From NCBI RefSeq assembly GCF_041260155.1, contig NC_091945.1:34168296-34232295 (forward strand): DNA of 64,000 nt, in the 5' to 3' direction. The number at the start of each line of letters is the position of its first letter. The first letter of the stretch is position 1. This DNA is from Ptychodera flava (lineage: Eukaryota; Hemichordata; Enteropneusta; Ptychoderidae). Shown here one piece after another: positions 60,401 through 64,000 of this stretch. The translations under genes and the position numbers were made by a program. The notes beneath the pieces were generated by a model. The model saw only the letters and a program-made list of their open reading frames with translations, was not told the origin of the DNA and searched no databases.

Positions 60401-63400
60401 GATAATGGTCTCCAATTACGAAGCTGGGATAGGTCTTTGTCCGGCTTTGGTAATAAAATAATGACAGCTTGTTTTTGTGAATTTGAAAGCATTCCTCTGT
60501 TATAAGCAAAGTTCAGAGAGGCTAACAAGGCATCACTAATTACTTCCCAGAAAAACAAGTAAAACTTTTGAGGTAGACCGTCACTACCAGGAGACTTGTT
60601 TTTTGGAGCTCGTTTTAGTGCATTAAAATCTCATCCTTTGTCAGGGGGCCCTCACACAGATGAACTTTATCTGGAGGCACTTTGGGATATTTGAATGATT
60701 GAAAAATCATTATCATCAGATGTATGTAACTCTAAAACAGACAAAGAATACAAGTTGGAATAAAATGTTTTTATTTCATGCAAATCTCTTTTTCACCTTG
60801 AATAAGGTGATACTCACTCTCAGTTGACTTATTGTTTTCTTAGTTTCTTTTTTCTAAATTTAAAAAATATTTTGAACTCTTTCCCTTCTTATACCACTGT
60901 TCTCTAGATCTGACAGCTGATAGGGATTAGTCAATATGCTGCATAGCCAACCAAGAGCTGTGAGAGTCTTGTCTTAATCCAATTTTTTTCCTTTGAAGCA
61001 ATGATAATTTCATTCTACATTCAGCGACACTTATTGTAGTCAACATGTGCATGCACGTGAATCATCAGAATAAATTAAGTCCGAACTCGAATTCAATTTC
61101 ACCGTTATATATTCATTGTACCTACAATCATATCATCATATTCAACGAAGGACCAATTCATATAAGAAAATCGCAAAGTATGTTTCTGTTTGTTTCAAGC
61201 GCCCTCAAGATAAGCAAATTACTACTGAGAGGAAGACACGCTATTCACGTGCACTAATTGCTACAGATACAAATATTTTCAATGTTGTGTTGAACTCAAG
61301 AATTTTAACAATGTTTAGTCTGTTACAATAAACTGAAGTGTAGAAGATTTTGTAAACACAAAATTGGTACGTTTACAACTTTCAGATGATTTACGGAAAC
61401 TTGTGGCTCTGTGCGGTGGTCTTACACCCAGTATCACGAGGAAAGACAGAGCTGACATCCTGAGCCGAGGCAACACATATGCTTTGCTAGCAAAACTGAG
61501 AGAAATTGGGCATATCTCAGAAACAAAACCCGTGGTGCTTGTGCAACTTCTACAAAAAGTCAGCAGACCAGACTTGATCGATGATCTCAGAGTGAGGTAT
61601 TCCCTAGGCTTTCACAGACACGTCACAGCCATTGACTATGACAAGGCGTTGGAGGAAAGAAATCGTCATCAAGCTAAACGAAGATCGCGCCAGGGTACGA
61701 CAGAAATTGCTCAACCAATAAAAGCGGGTGAATCTCTTGAAGAAAAATATCCATCGCAAACAACGGAAATCGGTAAGTTGCAATTTTTAAAATTTGTTTT
61801 CTATTGTTTGCTTGTTTTTCATTATCCAGCATGTATTGCTCATTGAATGTGCGGGTTTTTCGTTTCCATGGACAAAAAGATCATAAAATATGATAATCCA
61901 TGAGCAGTGAGAGTGAAGTTTAGATACTCATTTTTGTTTGTTTGTTTGTTTGTTTGTTTGTTTGTTTGTTTGTTTGTTTTTTAAATCCCCTGGAATATTC
62001 AAACACAGGCCACCCGTACATTCCTCATGTACTCTCACCAATTTTTTTTTAATTCTACCAATATACATTATTACTGCAATGATGTGTGTACCGATCTGAA
62101 CGGTTAGTTTGTCACATATTGTTAGCTGGTTTCAGTGAAAGCAAAGCCGTTTGCTACAGTTTGAAAACTTATCATGTAAATATATCAATGCTACTGTATC
62201 GTGACAAATGACAGTCAAAAGTATCGTCGAATTGCTGATTATGGCGACAAGACAGTGTTCAAACACTTTCAAATATATTTTACATATAGTTCACGCATGC
62301 AATATGTATTCTTCATATGTTCATCATTTGTTTTTATTTTTTCAGAATTTGCTATCGACGGGCCAAGAAGTAAAACCCACGCCGTCAAGGCCGAAAAAAG
62401 CCTTCTAGAGTCGGATATTAAAATCAAAACAAAACGAGGACGAGTGATGATTGTCGGCCAGTTTGGAGTCGGGAAAACGAGCCTTAAACGAAGTCTCTTC
62501 AAAGAGGAGTTTAATCCTAGACACGATTCTACAAAAGGCATAGACTTGGTTCGATTTTCTATCGATATCTCGAACTTTTTTGAAGGTATGTGTCTTTCCA
62601 TTTAATCTTCAAGATATCATTCCAATGGTAATCTTACCTGCATCACACAACATATTTCACCTAATGAGAAGTGTCATTCCACCGCTTGACGTGAAGTTAT
62701 GTTCAATTTCAGTTGCTGACAAGACCAAAATTTCTCCAACGCAAATAGTCATGCGCAAGTTACTAGCAGATGAGATGCGAGAACTGTTGAGTCCAACGGA
62801 GAAGATGCCAGAAAAGCCGATTTCAAACCACGATTCAAACGTGCCTGTGAAATCGGAACATGATGTCCCTTTACGTCAAATCAAACATGATGATGAAGAA
62901 TACCCTAATGTCGATGATGACGTCTTCCAAGATGAGAATAATGGCGACGATCTGGGGTCACTCGATTTGTTGTCACAGTTGCTATTCGAAGACGAGGATG
63001 AACTAAAACTTCTTGAAAACTTAAACGTCAATCAGATTGGAATGGACATGGAGTCGTTCTGTGATTTCGGTTTATGGGATTTTGCAGGACAAAGTGTCTA
63101 CTATACAACTCACCAGGTAATTCTCTAGGATCGTCTACATATTACGCATGGATAACATATTACTGTTGATGCAGCCTCAATTTGTCATCTAAAAACAAAC
63201 TCCTTTTGTAAAGTAGATTTCATCATGATATTGTAAACTGCATTATAAATTCGATTTCTATGCCCGAAGAGTGAATCTACCTCTTATTATCTCCCTCTGA
63301 CAATCAGCGAAGGAATTACAGTTAGTATTCTTCAGTTTCTATCATCGATGGCGTCATTTGTAATGTTTACGGTTTTGTTCACTTCCAGTGGACATGCAGG

Positions 63401-64000
63401 AAATGTCGTATTCAGCCTACACTCTGATCGAAATGACTTTGTCAAGTTGTGGCTAATTTACATTCATTCAACAATTTAATACATATTCAATGAAAACGTG
63501 ATTAATAAATACATTTCTTTATAAGGTGTTCCTGGATAACAAGTCGATATTCATCCTAGTTGCGGATGCGTCACGTGATCTGGACGAAGAGTGTCCAATG
63601 GACGAGTGTGAATCTAGGGGTGAACGCCAATGCTGGAAAAAGAAAATGAAATATAAAGGTGACAAATCGCTGTATTTCCCACTTTTAATGTTTAGTTCAA
63701 TTTATATTAGATTCGTTTTCATGTCAATCTAACGACTTACGAGTGTCAGCAACGACGGTTCCTATGTGTTCAGTGAATAATAGTACTTGGCAATACGGTA
63801 GTTGCGAAAGGTATAATGGATCAAATCGGAGCTGAAAAAACAACGCGGTTACACAGTTTTCAACGACAGTTGTCACGACACGATAGTTGATGCCATCAGT
63901 ATTTTGTTTGCATCCATTACATCTCAGAGAAACAACGTGCTGAGATTCTCTACCCACTCACTGCTTGAGGCTGTCAGTCATTGGTAAAGTTAACCTAGGG
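57424..64000 (+). CDS. A3: third DED-Roc-COR gene copy, 5' part only, open so far
   Basis: The exons seen are 57424-57487, 61386-61772, 62346-62585, 62713-63116 and 63526-63658. The G4, COR and membrane exons lie beyond the window. DED (RPDL motif), P-loop GQFGVGKTS, STKGIDLVRFSID and DFAGQ are all intact and every junction phase fits. The DED exon has a normal GTAAGT donor, unlike A1 and A2. The intron after the P-loop exon has an in-frame stop, which shows it is a true intron. Intron 1 is 3.9 kb because of a LINE insertion. This may be the best preserved A copy, but that cannot be judged from half a gene. Confidence 0.8.
57872..57913. promoter_or_regulatory. IRF/ISRE-like repeat in A3 intron 1
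   Basis: GCGAAAGTGAAAGTGAAAG (57872-57890) followed by AGTTTCGTTT (57904-57913) has the same layout as in A1 and A2. It lies upstream of the LINE insertion, so it remains near the promoter side of the intron. Confidence 0.5.
58183..60921 (-). mobile_element. 5'-truncated Tx1/L1-like LINE inserted in A3 intron 1
   Basis: It lies on the minus strand, with its A-rich 3' end at 58183 (a T run on the plus strand). A 16-base target duplication, AGGGATTAGTCAATAT, flanks it at 58167-58182 and 60922-60937. A1 (near 3708) and A2 have the empty site with one copy. Reverse transcriptase is encoded at 60558-59836 with FIDFTKAFD (motif A), GIRQGCPLS (motif B) and GFADDTTLIL (catalytic DD). Just before it is NKSPGSDGLPQKFY. 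The 59406-58672 frame and the following CEHCGQ...HLFWHC zinc-knuckle-like motif are the L1-type C-terminal region. The endonuclease is missing and the frame is broken between 59836 and 59406, so the copy is dead. It is about 2.74 kb. Confidence 0.95.
59836..60558 (-). pseudogene. LINE reverse transcriptase fragment
   Basis: About 240 open residues of a non-LTR reverse transcriptase contain LLPKPDKDLSQLRNWRPLSL, QSAFIPGRKIIDNIRL, MMFIDFTKAFDTLEW, RQGCPLS and FADDTTLIL. The order and spacing match the L1/Tx1 group. It is part of the insertion at 58183-60921 and has no link to the host gene on the opposite strand. Confidence 0.9.
61386..61772 (+). CDS. A3 exon 2: DED helices 2-6 and linker
   Basis: This exon is 387 bases as in A1 and A2. 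It encodes DDLRKLVALCGGLTPSITRK through SRPDLIDDLRVRY and the charged linker to PSQTTEI. The donor is CG/GTAAGT. Changes relative to A1 are mostly conservative (for example H to P in SETKPVVLVQLL). Confidence 0.85.
61934..61980. repeat. (GTTT)n microsatellite in A3 intron 2
   Basis: About eleven GTTT units. The matching sites in A1 (near 4735) and A2 (near 32055) have only two or three, so it expanded in A3. Confidence 0.9.
62346..63116 (+). CDS. A3 Roc exons: P-loop, acidic insert and DxxGQ
   Basis: Exon 62346-62585 carries GQFGVGKTSLKRSLFKEEFN and HDSTKGIDLVRFSID. Exon 62713-63116 carries the acidic insert (HDDEEYPNVDDDVFQDENNG) and LWDFAGQSVYYTTHQ. The lengths (240 and 404) and phases equal those of A1. 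All visible GTPase motifs are intact. Confidence 0.85.

Noticed and set aside
1-64000. Retroviral, LTR or Polinton elements
   Set aside because: No capsid, integrase, protease or paired long terminal repeats were recognised. The only reverse transcriptase is of the LINE type.

Overview
The window is metazoan nuclear DNA. It is AT-rich, has spliced genes with GT-AG introns of about 0.1 to 2.7 kb, carries LINEs and many short foldback elements, and shows no operons. The protein architecture (death-effector domain plus a Roc-COR GTPase), the Tx1/L1-like LINE and the dense small repeats suggest a marine invertebrate. A lancelet, hemichordate, echinoderm or cnidarian would all fit. The species cannot be fixed from sequence alone.

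The window is essentially one tandem gene array, all on the plus strand, in the order A1, B1, A2, B2, A3. The A genes start at 2990, 30274 and 57424, and the B genes at 17723 and 43011. An A+B pair repeats about every 27 kb, and introns and intergenic DNA are copied along with the genes. A3 runs off the right edge.

The A gene has 11 coding exons for a protein of about 1083 residues. It has an N-terminal death-effector domain (DED, with the RxDL motif), a linker, a Roc GTPase with a long acidic insert, and a COR domain. A cysteine-containing segment of unknown family follows, then three hydrophobic membrane segments and a short tail. This reads as a membrane-anchored Roco protein with a FADD/caspase-8-type adaptor domain. 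The B gene keeps the DED, COR, cysteine and membrane exons but has lost the P-loop half of Roc. Its DED exon is fused out of frame to the surviving Roc exon.

The copies are decaying in different places. A1 has an intact DED, Roc and COR but a broken membrane exon. A2 has frameshifts in Roc and COR but a good membrane exon. B1 has a clean COR and membrane region. B2 has stops in COR, a frameshift in the cysteine exon and a duplicated last exon. A3 is clean as far as it is seen. This looks like birth-and-death evolution with gene conversion, as in innate immune families. All three A copies keep an IRF/ISRE-like GAAAGT repeat in intron 1, which fits immune-type regulation; this is inference.

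Mobile DNA explains most length differences between copies: a 5'-truncated LINE with a 16-bp target duplication in A3 intron 1, a LINE 3' fragment and nested palindromes in A1, a 1.7-kb element with ~146-bp repeats in B2, a 2.1-kb element downstream of B2, a ~1.2-kb element with inverted arrays downstream of each complete A gene, and small foldback elements. No rRNA, intact tRNA, CRISPR or viral element was recognised.
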